Source: Platismatia glauca (taxonomy: Eukaryota; Ascomycota; Lecanoromycetes; Lecanorales; Parmeliaceae). From it: a stretch of DNA of 64,000 nt. The translations under genes and the position numbers were made by a program. The stretch covers positions 372,001 through 436,000 of the forward strand of contig OY745768.1 in NCBI GenBank assembly GCA_963556305.1, read 5' to 3'. Shown piece after piece: positions 55,299-64,000 of this stretch (the stretch's first letter is position 1; the number at the start of each line of letters is the position of its first letter). The notes beneath the pieces are model-generated. The model did no database searches and was not told the origin of the DNA. It was given only the letters and a program-made list of their open reading frames with translations.

Positions 55299-56205
55299 CT
55301 GCTAGTCGTGTCCTCGACAACCGTAGCCGGCGACTCGACGATGAATTCGACAGCGCAGGTGCCTCTGGTCAATTTGTTCTTCTGAAGGACCGTGATGCCG
55401 CTGTCGAATAACTACACCAAGGCAATTGTGCTTTCTATCACCAGATGGTGACTCAAGTCGTACCCATGATTCGCCATCTGCGGTCTTGATTGACAATGGT
55501 CAGATGCGCCGAGTACAGTTATCCAGGGTCCGCTCTTCTTGTCCCTTTTGTCGGTTCCCGTCCCCAATTAGAATATGTACACCTGATGCCACGTCTATCT
55601 ACCCCTGATCGCCGCACTATGAACTTTCGATGAGCGATTATTCGTCTCTCACCCATGGATCCAAAAGTCACCAAGGTCTCTGAGATATCCGGTACAACCT
55701 TCGCACCAGCACATGTGTGCGTTGAGAGGCAACGCGTCCATCCGCAATGTCGTGAACTCAAATCGTCCAAACGGCTCGACGTCACGGCAAAGCTGAAAGC
55801 CGGCAGCGACGTTCAGCGGGATTAGTTCTCGAAGGCGTTTCTCCGCGGGATGCACAAATGCAGCAAGGCCTGCCGTTTCACTCCGAAGCTTTTCTGTGGT
55901 GGCGAGATGTTCGTCGTTGAAATCTGCGAAGTCTGCGATGTCTGAATCTTCAGATTCCGAATTGAAGTCTTCCTCGAAGTCCTCAGACTCTTCATCGGAG
56001 TCGGACAAAATATCCTTCGGTTCATAATTCGGATCCTTCTTCTCTTCCGCTGGGTTAGGTTCTTCTACCAGATCTTTATCTCGTCCCTTTGCCTCTTGCT
56101 TCCTTCCCCCTTTCCCATCCTCTTCCTCTTCATCATCAGCGTCATGGACGCTTATTTCATCCTCATGTGGGTCCTCTGCATCTTGGCTTAGCTCCGGAAT
56201 ATAAG
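55299..56205 (-). pseudogene. Interrupted acidic / Cys-pair protein
   Basis: Unrecognised. One frame from about 56205 down to 55649 is highly acidic, then ends in a CxxCxGC-type block: DSDEESEDFEEDFNSESEDS, PAEKRLRELIPLNVAAGFQL, HMCWCEGCTGYLRDLGDFW. A stop at 55649 follows at a GTGAGA donor-like site. The same frame resumes after a roughly 100-base non-coding stretch (PWITVLGASDHCQSRPQM), meets TAG at 55412-55414 and reads on (LFDSGITVLQKNKLTRGTCA, then VEFIVESPATVVED). The 5' end might connect to the zinc-knuckle frame just upstream. I cannot build one intact model; the internal TAG suggests decay. Confidence 0.35.
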
Positions 56206-56819
56206 ATGCTCCTCGTTATCTTGAACTTATTTGTTGAATTCCTTGTGACTTGGTGAGAGCACATCTCGAGCGTAGGACATGCCCATCGATCATCCTGCGC
56301 GGCGAATTTGATGCCGTGCCCGCTGCCATTGAGGTCAACATTGTAAAGAAGAGTCTCGTGGATTACATTAGTCAACTCCGCAAATGTGCTTGACTCATCG
56401 AAGTCTTCCTCAACAGTATCAATGGTATAAGGATTAGCCTGAGTTGCCTTCTGGTCTTCCATCTTTGTGAAAGCTGCTTGCTTCTCAAGTACCGTAGCTT
56501 TCTTCCTGAGGGTTGGAAGCACGGCTCCGAGGAACGTCACCACTGGTTGCGGTTGCGGTAGCAGTGGATCTGGTGAATATTCCTCCCGTGTTACCGGACG
56601 GCGAAAATACTGTGGAGCGTTTGGATTGCGAATACTATATACAAACCACGTGAGCATAGTAGAGATGGCACAAGAGGATGCCAGAGATATTATGGAGACA
56701 ACAAAAGCAACAGGAACCATCATGTGATGAGAATGAAACACAAAGAAGAGCCACTTACCGCTGGGACAATCGGCAATCAAATGTCCCGGGAGTTGACAAA
56801 AGTAACAGGTACGAGGCAT
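56163..56819 (-). CDS. CCHC zinc-knuckle protein, uncertain structure
   Basis: It opens with a zinc knuckle, CYFCQLPGHLIADC (C-x2-C-x4-H-x4-C), a single-stranded nucleic-acid-binding module. A GTAAGT donor follows at 56758 and a TATATAG acceptor at 56635, so 56758-56635 looks like a 124 nt intron. But splicing it out shifts the frame, while the unspliced frame stays open. The downstream part (NPNAPQYFRRPVTREEY, PQPVVTFLGAVLPTLRKKAT, FDESSTFAELTNVIHETLL) reads as real protein. The intron's last 59 bases are repeated at 31069-31127. Either another splice pattern or a one-base error is needed. No reverse transcriptase or integrase is nearby, so it is not evidently a Gag gene. Confidence 0.4.
   Translation of the reverse strand: MPRTCYFCQLPGHLIADCPSGKWLFFVFHSHHMMVPVAFVVSIISLASSCAISTMLTWFVYSIRNPNAPQYFRRPVTREEYSPDPLLPQPQPVVTFLGAVLPTLRKKATVLEKQAAFTKMEDQKATQANPYTIDTVEEDFDESSTFAELTNVIHETLLYNVDLNGSGHGIKFAAQDDRWACPTLEMCSHQVTRNSTNKFKITRSILYSGAKPRCRGPT
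56633..56691. repeat. 59 nt dispersed repeat, copy B
   Basis: Reverse complement of 31069-31127 with one mismatch. In this gene it spans the 3' half of a probable intron through its TATATAG acceptor. Confidence 0.75.
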
Positions 56820-56902
56820 CTATACGCAATTAATACGTACTTCGATATAAGAAAATAGGATTGCTCTTGCGAACCGTGATTGATAATGATGCGTCAAAGT
56901 TA

Positions 56903-57460
56903 TTAAGAGTATGGGAGGTATGGGAGTATGGGAGTATTCGTCGAGGCTTCTCGGTTGTCTTTCGAACGAAGGCCTCCTTTCCTTGTGATGAGGATTGGGA
57001 AAATATGCGCGTTGTTCTTGAGGTCGATGGCCTTAGCTTCTTCCTCCGAGAGAAAACTTCCTAGTACGTCGACGCCGATGTGATCCCTTGCCGACTGGCA
57101 GCCTTGAAGAAACTGCGCCCAAAGCTGGGACATGGGCTCGGCTTTCTCAGTTGTACGGTAAAGCTGGAACTTGGCATCCCCAGTCTCATTGTCGATAAAC
57201 ACCACTCGCTCGTGGTCACGATCGTGTAGCTGCGCCGGTGGAATCATTATCTCCGAGATGAACTTCTGCTATGAGCTCTTCTTCCCTTGGGCTTTGGCAG
57301 ACTCTTTCCCCCTCAATGATGCAACAGGATCCGGGACATTGAAATCCTTACTACGCCCTCCTCGGCGAGTTTGACCACTCACACTGTCATCAACATTCCA
57401 CTTTGTCTTCTTCACTGGATTTGCGGCAGCGTCATCGCAGAGCAAAGAGCGTTTGGCCAT
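56903..57460 (-). pseudogene. Hypothetical protein interrupted by TAG
   Basis: Unrecognised. ATG at 57460 opens a basic segment (MAKRSLLCDDAAANPVKKTK, GQTRRGGRSKDFNV) that stops at TAG 57269-57271. The same frame continues at once in protein-like sequence (QKFISEIMIPPAQLHDRDHE, RVVFIDNETGDAKFQLYRTT, EPMSQLWAQFLQGCQSARDH) to 56903. A 69 nt stop-containing intron starting at a weak GTCCCG donor and ending CATAG could remove the TAG in phase, so a functional gene is possible. Otherwise it is a nonsense-mutated gene (CAG to TAG). Confidence 0.4.
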
Positions 57461-57779
57461 CTTGAGCAACGAGAATGTGATTTGGTATGAAAAAGGACCG
57501 ATTAATTGTAAGTGAGTTGAGAAAAAGCCAAAGAAAATGTGTGTACTAATGAAGGTGGAAGTGAGTAGAATAAATCGACGGTGAATCAGCATGATATACC
57601 CCAACGTCACCGAACCCGCCTCCTTGCACCCAGATATAATCAGTATGCACCACAATACCCTGACCCTACTCAGTGCGGACCAAGAAAATCTTGCTCTAAA
57701 CGTCCTGCAGCACGACGTCGCTCTCCAATTCTCCAGACCATTGCGCTCCAGCAGGGGTTCTGTCCCTTGCCCTACGCCG

Positions 57780-58394
57780 CTATGCATAGACCACCCTGAT
57801 CAATGCGATGATCCCAAGGGCGGTTCCAAATATATATGCCATGATAGCAGCAAACGCAAAAGCAGAGCTCACAGTGGTCCAATGTTTCGGTCCAACGAGG
57901 CTGAAGAGTTTCAGCCGATAGGTAAGAGGCGTGCACAGAAGCCACGAAGCGATGAGCAGGCAGTGCGAACAGGTCAGAAGCACGAGCGGGTAGGCGCGCT
58001 CGGGGGGTGACTCCGTCCTTTTCGCTTCCGCGTGTGTCGTGGCGATGATGATACAGAACGCGGCACAGGCACCCCCGACGAGCCATACGCAAGTTGTCTG
58101 CCAGTCCAACGCGGCGCGGCAGCATTCATCTTGCGTGACTAGGAGCGGACATGTTTCGTCCAGGGAGGAAACGAGATCGGTAAACAGGCTTGCAATGGCA
58201 ATAATTCATTCGGTAGCACCTGAAAACAGTCCTACGGTCAAGAGCCAGCAAGATATTTTCCAAGATGGAATCTGGATGATTGGTCGACCGGCGGAATTCC
58301 TATGTGCCGTTCTGCGCAGGATGAGGTAGGTGGCTAGCGAGGAGCCATACCCAATCAGCAGATATGCGAGGAGAATAGCAGCGAGATCCTGCAT
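57780..58394 (-). pseudogene. Multi-pass membrane protein interrupted by TGA
   Basis: Unrecognised integral membrane protein. ATG at 58394 starts MQDLAAILLAYLLIGYGSSL, the first hydrophobic helix, followed by a second (KISCWLLTVGLFSG). TGA at 58206-58208 breaks the frame. The same frame then continues (FTDLVSSLDETCPLLVTQDE) through three more hydrophobic helices (VWLVGGACAAFCIIIATTH, VLLTCSHCLLIASWLLC, AFAAIMAYIFGTALGIIAL) to 57780. A GTGCTA donor-like site just before the TGA has no in-phase acceptor I can find. The stop is one C-to-T change from CGA. Probably one five-helix protein that is now interrupted. Confidence 0.45.
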
Positions 58395-58769
58395 TGTTCT
58401 TGCGGCCTCTAAAGATCGGTTGTCTCAGATAAAGAGGGTTCTTTGAGAAGAAGGAATTTTCTAGCTCGCGTTTCTGAATACTGAAATGAGATTGGAAGGT
58501 ATATGTGACCGGCTGCTGGCCTCAGAAGAGGTTGGAAATAGTATGCTAAAAGCCTGAAATCGTCCAAAAGAAAACGTGATGTTCGAAAGTGAGAGATACT
58601 GCTTCGACCAAGACTTTAAAAGAAAATTTCAAGAGAGTGAGACTCTTTTCGCTGTCCTCCCCGCCACTGCATTTTGATCGAGATTGAGGCATAAACGCCA
58701 AGAGCAAGCATAGCGTGGATCACGACCTTTCAAGCATCATTGATACTGTCCCGATCTACCAAAGCCTGC
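58395..58769. other. Intergenic
   Basis: About 375 bases; nothing recognised. Confidence 0.35.
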
Positions 58770-59583
58770 CTAAATTCGGGCTGTGAAATAATGGTAGGTA
58801 AGAGAACGGAGGTGTTTGGCAAGCACTGGAATGGTGATTTCCTTTTGTGTGAATGCTCGCGCGGCGCCTGGTGTCAAGATCGACCGCATGATATTCACAG
58901 TTCGCTCGAGTGTGATTGGTCGAGTATAAGCCCATGCAGTAGTGTGCCATGCTGTCTGTTGTTGGCTGACAGCAGTAAAGGTTTGCATTTTCGCATCTTG
59001 TAGTGACCCTGTGACAATATGACCAACATGTCGGATGATGTGTTTGGACAAGGCGGCAGAGACGACTATTGGATGTTAGATACCCGCACCAATGCCACTC
59101 AGTGTTCATCAAACATACCAGTGGTGTATTCAACACCGTCAATCTCAGAGATCGACTCATCATCGTCCTCATCAGGCAACACGTCGTCACCGATAACCAA
59201 GGCCAATTCAGCTTCCTCACCATCGTCATCAAGGTCATCGAGCTTTCCATCAAGAATATGGCCAAGGATTTTTGCATCTCGAAGACCGTCGCCTTCAAGC
59301 GTTGCAAAATTTATGCATGGAGGAAATCCAAATTTTTCAATTATCCTTGGGATAATTTTCAGAGAAAGTAGCATGTAAAACCTCCCTTCTCTGCACTCAT
59401 ATATATTTTTGTAGGTATCGACTCAGGAACACCGGCTCTTTCTTCAAAAGATGCTAGATAAAGAATGTTGACTACGTGGGAATGATCTTTCTCAAATGAG
59501 ACGGCGATTGTTCTGGGACACTTCGTTGGAATTGTCACCTTCCTCTGGCAATGCGTCTGAAGTATTCTGCTGCATTCTCTCAT
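58770..59583 (-). CDS. Unrecognised family protein, paralog of the 0.5 kb remnant
   Basis: The 3' exon (59065-58770) joins the exon ending at 59119 through a 53 nt intron (59118-59066, CTAAC branch, CAATAG). Together they give GVEYTTVVSAALSKHIIRHV, LTPGAARAFTQKEITIPVLA. The LTPGA and ITIPVLA blocks match the fragment at 486-850. Upstream the exon is acidic (LDDLDDDGEEAELALVIGDD, LPDEDDDESISEI). Further upstream a protein-like frame from 59583 (HSHVVNILYLASFEERAGVP, ESIPTKIYMSAEKGGFTCYF) is one frame off and needs another intron or a frameshift near 59365. The family is unknown. This is the better-preserved copy. Confidence 0.45.
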
Positions 59584-61200
59584 TTGTACGGGAAAGAAGA
59601 TATGAAAATGAAACCGCTGCCACAGTCCTACTCAAGCCCTGTTCAAATTGACAGTCCCGAGAGTCTTCAGCAGCCAACGCCGTAGGTATGTCGTCGATTC
59701 GTCTTGTAGAGCAGTCGTAATTCACAGATTTGCACGTATAATGCAACGAGGGACGAGCCAAGTGCGTGGCACGATCAATGATCAGATACTATCGTAGCTC
59801 AAGGATCAGATGGGAACATGATGGGTCAAGAGAGGAATGAACGATGTAGCGATCTATGCAGTGATATTATGCGGACGATCAGGTTGGGCTCAACATTCTT
59901 TCGCCACACACGCACGATATAGAGCTTAAGAGGAACGTCAATTGCAATTCAAGCGGTGGTCATCCTCAAAATGCAGAATTGTCTACGGCCCCTTGGGCAG
60001 ACTCGCCAAGCCAAATTGAAGTTCAATGAGGGCCGCGAAAATCAGACCAACCTGATATTTACCATCGGTAATAACTTTACAACGAGGCAATTTGATGTAA
60101 AATGTTCTGCTCCAAAGTTGATCTACTTGATTTTCTCTATAACTTTGTCACCAAGATCTATTGGATAATACTTATTCATTTATCCTGCCCTCAATTCTGT
60201 CCTCATTGAACTTTATTTTTGGCTTGGCGAGGCAGACATCGAAGAGGGCTTGCACCCTAAAGCGAACCTGAGGTTCGGGGACCACAGGCCCGGAAATCGG
60301 GTGATCAACGGCCAAAGTAACTCTACAATTCTTGCGAGAAAGTCGAGATGCCTTTATGCCTTCATGCCGTTGCCCCTTGCCCCATCTTGGTCCGTGTACA
60401 ATACTTGCAGCAAGTGCACGAAGGCAAGCCACATTCTTGTCGTTATCTTTCTATACTTGTCCGCCACCACATCCGGATCAGGCAGGTGGAGAAGCTCATT
60501 GCGTCTGCACTAAGCCTATTAGATGTAAGGTAGCCCAGAGCCCGCGCACCTAGCGCCAATTTCCAGGATTCTCTGAAGTGAGCAGTGAGCACGCAAGTAA
60601 TTCCACTATACCGGCCCAGCATCCTCCAATCCCAACTGGCTGCATCGACGGATTCAATCTCTGTCATCCGTTACAAGCATCGAAGGAGTGGCAGCTGCAC
60701 GAGCGTCTGTTGAATATGCATCGGACATGCAGTGAAGACGCCGGCACTCCGAATGGAGACGAGCATGTTGTCGTGCATGACCCCGGAGACTCTTGTGGGG
60801 GTCAAAACAGCCAACCAACGTGGACTGCTCGGGCGATTTAGCATTTCTTAGCCAACACACTTTATTGAACACGATCCAAATCTCATTTAAAGGGCATGCC
60901 TCCTTGGAGCCGACTTCCATCATGTTCTTATGGCGCTCACTCGATCATACACCTTCCCTCTGTCCCGCACAGAAGAGAGTTCACGGAGTCCGCCCTTTTC
61001 GCTGAACCACGAGGACGAGAGAAGATTGCTCTCATGCAGAGCATTTCAAGCCATTCGGGGCTTCCTGACGAGCCGACACGATGACTGGTGTGCTATCTAC
61101 TTTCATCCCGTTCCAATCGTAGCTGCAGCCTGACGTTCCCGACTCTAGTTTCTGTCTGCATCACCAGCCAACCAGCAAAGCACACGAAGAAGCATGGCTC
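59584..61200. other. 1.6 kb poorly resolved region
   Basis: Frames at 60578-60841 (SSEHASNSTIPAQHPPIP, then GDEHVVVHDPGDSCGGQN) and 60793-61005 (plus) look partly protein-like and could be exons leading into the gene at 61,201. No splice chain could be confirmed. An imperfect inverted repeat occurs at 60002-60031 / 60201-60232. Confidence 0.3.
60002..60232. repeat. Imperfect inverted repeat, about 30 bp arms
   Basis: Left arm CTCGCCAAGCCAAATTGAAG...CAATGAGG at 60002-60031; right arm at 60201-60232 is its near reverse complement with a small indel. Both arms read AK-x-K-x-KFNE in opposite orientations, as if a short coding segment had been duplicated and inverted. Confidence 0.5.
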
Positions 61201-62007
61201 TTGCAGCGCGACATCACTTACGCTTTGATCCTCCCTCTCCTCGAAATCCAACGCTATGCGACTCAGCTAGCCATATCCATGCTAGGAGATCGGAACATAT
61301 TTGACCTAGAGTTGGTCTTTCGTGGGGAGGCTCGCGGAGCCTTTGCCTGGCTGCAATGCTTCATCGCAGAAGAGGAGGAATGGTGCTCCACGCAGGGCTG
61401 TCCAGGTATGGCCCTACGCGGCATGCCTTCTGCACCTGCTGACCAGTCCAAAGCGTGCGTTGTCAGCCACGTCCTAGAGGCGGAGCCGACTATAAGGATT
61501 ATCGTCACCGCATGTCGCCTTGCATCCTCGCTTCGGAGGGGCAGCACTCCAACCTCCGGTGAAGATCCGGGCCCCCTTCCCGTCTTTGACTTCTGGCTTT
61601 CCTCTTTACGGACCGCTTTGGACGAGGACCCGTTCTGGGGACCGAACATTTGGAGTGAGCTTGAGCCCCGGGCATCCAATCTGGAGAATGGCATTCACCA
61701 GATGGTCCGCCAGTGCATCGAGTTCGAACAGATGCAAGCCACCAAGATCGTTCTTCAAACCGAGGTCGGTCCAATCTCGGCTTCCGTGGGGGCTTCGTTA
61801 CCGCCTGCCAAGTTGGGAGCGTATAGATCTGATGGCAAGCGAATGTCTTTCGTTAGTGAGGAGAGTAGTTGGATGCAAAAGATTGCTCTGGGCTGCTGGA
61901 CTACCCTTCTTGCCGATGCGGTGAATGTGGGGCTGACGCCTGGCATTGCCGCTACTTTCCATCCGGCGGCCGTCGTATCGCCTCTATCAAGGCCTTTGAG
62001 CTCATAG
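61201..62007 (+). CDS. Hypothetical protein, probable C-terminal exon
   Basis: 268-codon open frame whose content looks truly coding. It begins RDITYALILPLLEIQRYATQ, continues FDLELVFRGEARGAFAWLQC and ATKIVLQTEVGPIS, and ends in an Ala/Gly/Pro-rich tail. The frame is also open upstream (SKAHEEAWLLQ) past an ATCACCAG acceptor-like site near 61167, so an upstream exon is likely; the true start is not known. No domain recognised. A fungal transcription-factor C-terminal region is a possibility, but no zinc cluster was found upstream. Confidence 0.4.
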   Translation: MQRDITYALILPLLEIQRYATQLAISMLGDRNIFDLELVFRGEARGAFAWLQCFIAEEEEWCSTQGCPGMALRGMPSAPADQSKACVVSHVLEAEPTIRIIVTACRLASSLRRGSTPTSGEDPGPLPVFDFWLSSLRTALDEDPFWGPNIWSELEPRASNLENGIHQMVRQCIEFEQMQATKIVLQTEVGPISASVGASLPPAKLGAYRSDGKRMSFVSEESSWMQKIALGCWTTLLADAVNVGLTPGIAATFHPAAVVSPLSRPLSS

Positions 62008-62619
62008 ATCTTCCCAATGCATTATTTTCTTTTAGACGGGAATTCGGCTGCAGGAGGTATAGCGGCGTTGGGCACGGAGAATACATGATATTTTGGCTTC
62101 GGAAACGAATGGAATAGATGGGATTCTGCGGATTTCCCATGGGGAGCACCCCCACAATCCGGCGTCGGAGCAGAGTCCATTGATGTACGGACACGACGGA
62201 TGATTGCCGTCAAAATCCCCGTATATCAAGGGCGGCCCTACTTTTCTGCCCCAGAAGTTTCTGTTCCTGCCATCTAGGCGAGTGTTAATATCACCCATAT
62301 TTCTTCATTAATACCTACTTAAAGGTCGACACGACAATTTATACATCTCCAGATTGAATCTCATCTGCATGGCTCATCACCGTGGTGCGATGAGGAGTGC
62401 ATGTACCGATCGGCCTTTAATTTCCCCACAGCCAAAGAGAAACGATCCTGCTCACGCGACAGCCTTGTCCAAACACCACCTCCCAGCCACAACACCGCCC
62501 GTCGACGACACCGCCGTCCCCAGCGAACCCTGAACATCGCCGTCAACACCTCCCCCAACCCCCACCCCCACCACCCGTCCAGCATACAAGCCAAGCCCCG
62601 CCCAGTCCATGCATCCAGC
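62008..62619. other. Intergenic / 5' leader
   Basis: 0.6 kb with no supported gene. The last 150 bases are C-rich and open in frame with the next gene, but look like a 5' leader. Confidence 0.4.
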
Positions 62620-63411
62620 ATGGCCTCCGATCCCGTGTCACCATCCCTCACCCGCACTCCCTCGGCGACTGAATCAACGGGTCATCTGACCCCCGCCCCG
62701 ACCTGGACGTCCGAGCAGGAAACCCGCCTCGCCTACTGCCAAGACCAGCTCAAGCAGGCGCAGAAAAAGTGGAGCGATCGCCAGGAACTCTGGATCCGCG
62801 AGGTGACCACTCCCACACCGACCCCCGCGGAACGAGGCGACGGACAGCCAATCCCGCACCACACCACAGACCCCACCACCTCCCCCCTCCCCCAAAGCCC
62901 CTCCATCCACCTCGCCCTCACCCTCACACTCCCCCCCAAGTCCCCAAACGACGCTAACGCCCTCCCAACCCCCCAGGTCGACCACCTCCTCGACCTCAAG
63001 CGCGCCCACAAAAAAGCCCAGAAGAAGCAGACCCCGCGCGCCCCCAAGCCCCCCCGGACGCGCAAGTCCTGGCGCCCGCTCTCCCGCACCCAGAGCAACG
63101 TCACGGACGCCGCGCCCCCGACGCCCGACGACGGCGACGAGGACGGAGAAGACGCCCTGACCGGCGTGGCGCGGAGCGACAGTATGCCCCTGCAGGTACG
63201 ACGCGCCTTCCCCATCCACACCACGCCCCGCTAACACACCCCCCCCCAACAGCCGACCCCGTCCTTCTGCACCCCCCCCTCGCCCATCCAGCCCACGACG
63301 GGACGGAACCCCTTCCGCACAATGATCCGGCGCATGAGCAGCAGCGGAGTCCGCGGCCGGAACGCGGTGGCGGAGGCGGCGGGGGGCCGTGGGGGTGGGA
63401 ACGGGGGGTGA
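62620..63411 (+). CDS. Hypothetical coiled-coil protein, low complexity
   Basis: 186-residue protein with exons 62620-62802, 62977-63195 and 63253-63411. Both introns carry GCTAAC branch sites and keep frame. The ATG at 62620 starts a Ser/Thr/Pro-rich N-terminus. Then comes a charged helix (EQETRLAYCQDQLKQAQKKW) that continues across intron 1 (QELWIREV + DHLLDLKRAHKKAQKK), a basic/Pro region, an acidic patch (PDDGDEDGEDALTG) and a basic Gly-rich end (GRNPFRTMIRRMSSSGVRGR). The very C-rich intron 1 is also open in frame, so retention would not truncate the protein. No known domain; conserved-hypothetical fungal type. Confidence 0.65.
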
Positions 63412-63740
63412 GGGGTGGATGGAGGGATGGATGGATGGATGGGGACGGTCGGGGGAGGGGAGGGGGATGAGATACGGAGGGTTTCGGCTCGGTGGGACGG
63501 GCTAGGGTAAGTGGAGCGTGGGAGGGGGTTTGTTTTTCCGCACGAGTGGTGAAGGAGATGAGGAGGGAGGGATGCTGGATCGCGGTCAAGAGACTCATGT
63601 AGGGAGACGGGCGAGGAGAGCGATCGGTCGATGCCGAAGCCGCATCGGTAAGGCTATGTGCAAGAAACAAACCGCAGCACCGGCCCCATCTACAAGCTCT
63701 ACATTGTACACAAGACACGAATTCCGGGCCAGCTACCCGT
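63412..63740. other. Convergent gap with a GGAT repeat
   Basis: G-rich on the plus strand directly after the previous stop, with a (GGAT)n run near 63421-63441. No gene. Confidence 0.4.
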
Positions 63741-63968
63741 CTATCCCACGCTCCTCAGCCCCATGGCCCCGATCCTCCGGAGATCGCGATGCCCATCCGT
63801 TTCCCTCGCCTTGCCCCGGTCCAGCGCCGGTGTCTCGAGTGGGAGAGGCCAATGTTCCGAGCGGTCCTCTTTCCCCGAAAGGAGGACCTTCTCATCATCC
63901 TCCTCCTCGTCCTCGTCTTCTGCGTCATCGTCAATATCGTAGCCCTCTAAAATTTCCACCTCTCCCAT
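63741..63968 (-). CDS. Acidic hypothetical protein, probably a 3' exon at the window edge
   Basis: 75 codons reading into a strongly acidic run (DIDDDAEDEDEEEDDEKV) and a charged tail. The first ATG (63968) is preceded by TTGTATAG, a good acceptor, so this may be the last exon of a minus-strand gene that starts beyond the window. No domain seen. Confidence 0.35.
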   Translation of the reverse strand: MGEVEILEGYDIDDDAEDEDEEEDDEKVLLSGKEDRSEHWPLPLETPALDRGKARETDGHRDLRRIGAMGLRSVG

Positions 63969-64000
63969 AGCTATACAAGAAGTCGTCGCAGAAGCGTCAC

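Noticed and set aside
56759..56819. Zinc knuckle taken as a retrotransposon Gag
   Set aside because: No reverse transcriptase, integrase, protease or LTRs in the surrounding 10 kb.
1..64000. CRISPR arrays, rRNA genes, telomere repeats
   Set aside because: None seen; the sequence is eukaryotic nuclear DNA and the repeats found do not fit these classes.

Overview
The window is nuclear DNA from a filamentous ascomycete (Pezizomycotina; Dothideomycetes-like is a guess). The evidence is many 47-150 nt GT-AG introns with CTAAC/CTGAC-type branch sites, monocistronic genes on both strands, fungal-specific families (Zn2Cys6/AflR regulator, CAP20/perilipin, 2EXR, fungal ubiquitin-like domain) and a small secondary-metabolism locus. 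Exon joins given here were worked out by hand from reading frame, splice consensus and protein continuity. None has RNA support.

Layout. 0.5-0.9 kb: remnant of an unrecognised family with a second member at 58.8-59.4 kb. 2.6-4.1 kb: SOF1 (rRNA processing). 5.1-6.8 kb: DHA1 MFS transporter. 8.7-16.9 kb: a compact terpene gene cluster with an AflR-type Zn2Cys6 regulator, a short-chain dehydrogenase, a Tri4/CYP58-like P450 and a class I sesquiterpene synthase; the last two share a 0.6 kb divergent promoter. 17.5-18.8 kb: RPN6 (26S proteasome lid). 19.4-22.0 kb: a tail-to-tail pair of paralogous secreted single-pass membrane proteins. 22.5-23.7 kb: SPFH/stomatin-like protein. 26.6-27.4 kb: CAP20/perilipin-like protein. 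27.4-34.9 kb: gene-poor and repeat/hairpin-rich, with decayed genes. 35.0-36.6 kb: a second P450. 37.5-39.0 kb: secreted aspartic protease. 39.9-43.7 kb: an acidic nuclear-type protein with a frameshift, a broken secreted protein and minisatellites. 44.4-46.4 kb: ubiquitin-like-domain protein. 47.2-49.1 kb: mitochondrial D-lactate dehydrogenase. 49.2-49.8 kb: a complete MITE. 51.0-51.6 kb: 2EXR protein. 52.6-54.4 kb: secreted subtilase. 54.7-59.8 kb: small, mostly broken ORFs. 61-64 kb: poorly characterised genes, the last running off the edge.

How the genes relate. The terpene synthase would make a cyclic sesquiterpene from farnesyl diphosphate, the P450 and dehydrogenase would oxidise it, the AflR-like protein would control the set, and the nearby MFS pump could export the product; the product is unknown. 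Housekeeping genes (SOF1, RPN6, SPFH, D-LDH) are intact. Many accessory genes carry single in-frame stops or one-base frameshifts, so the window alternates intact core genes with decaying accessory segments.
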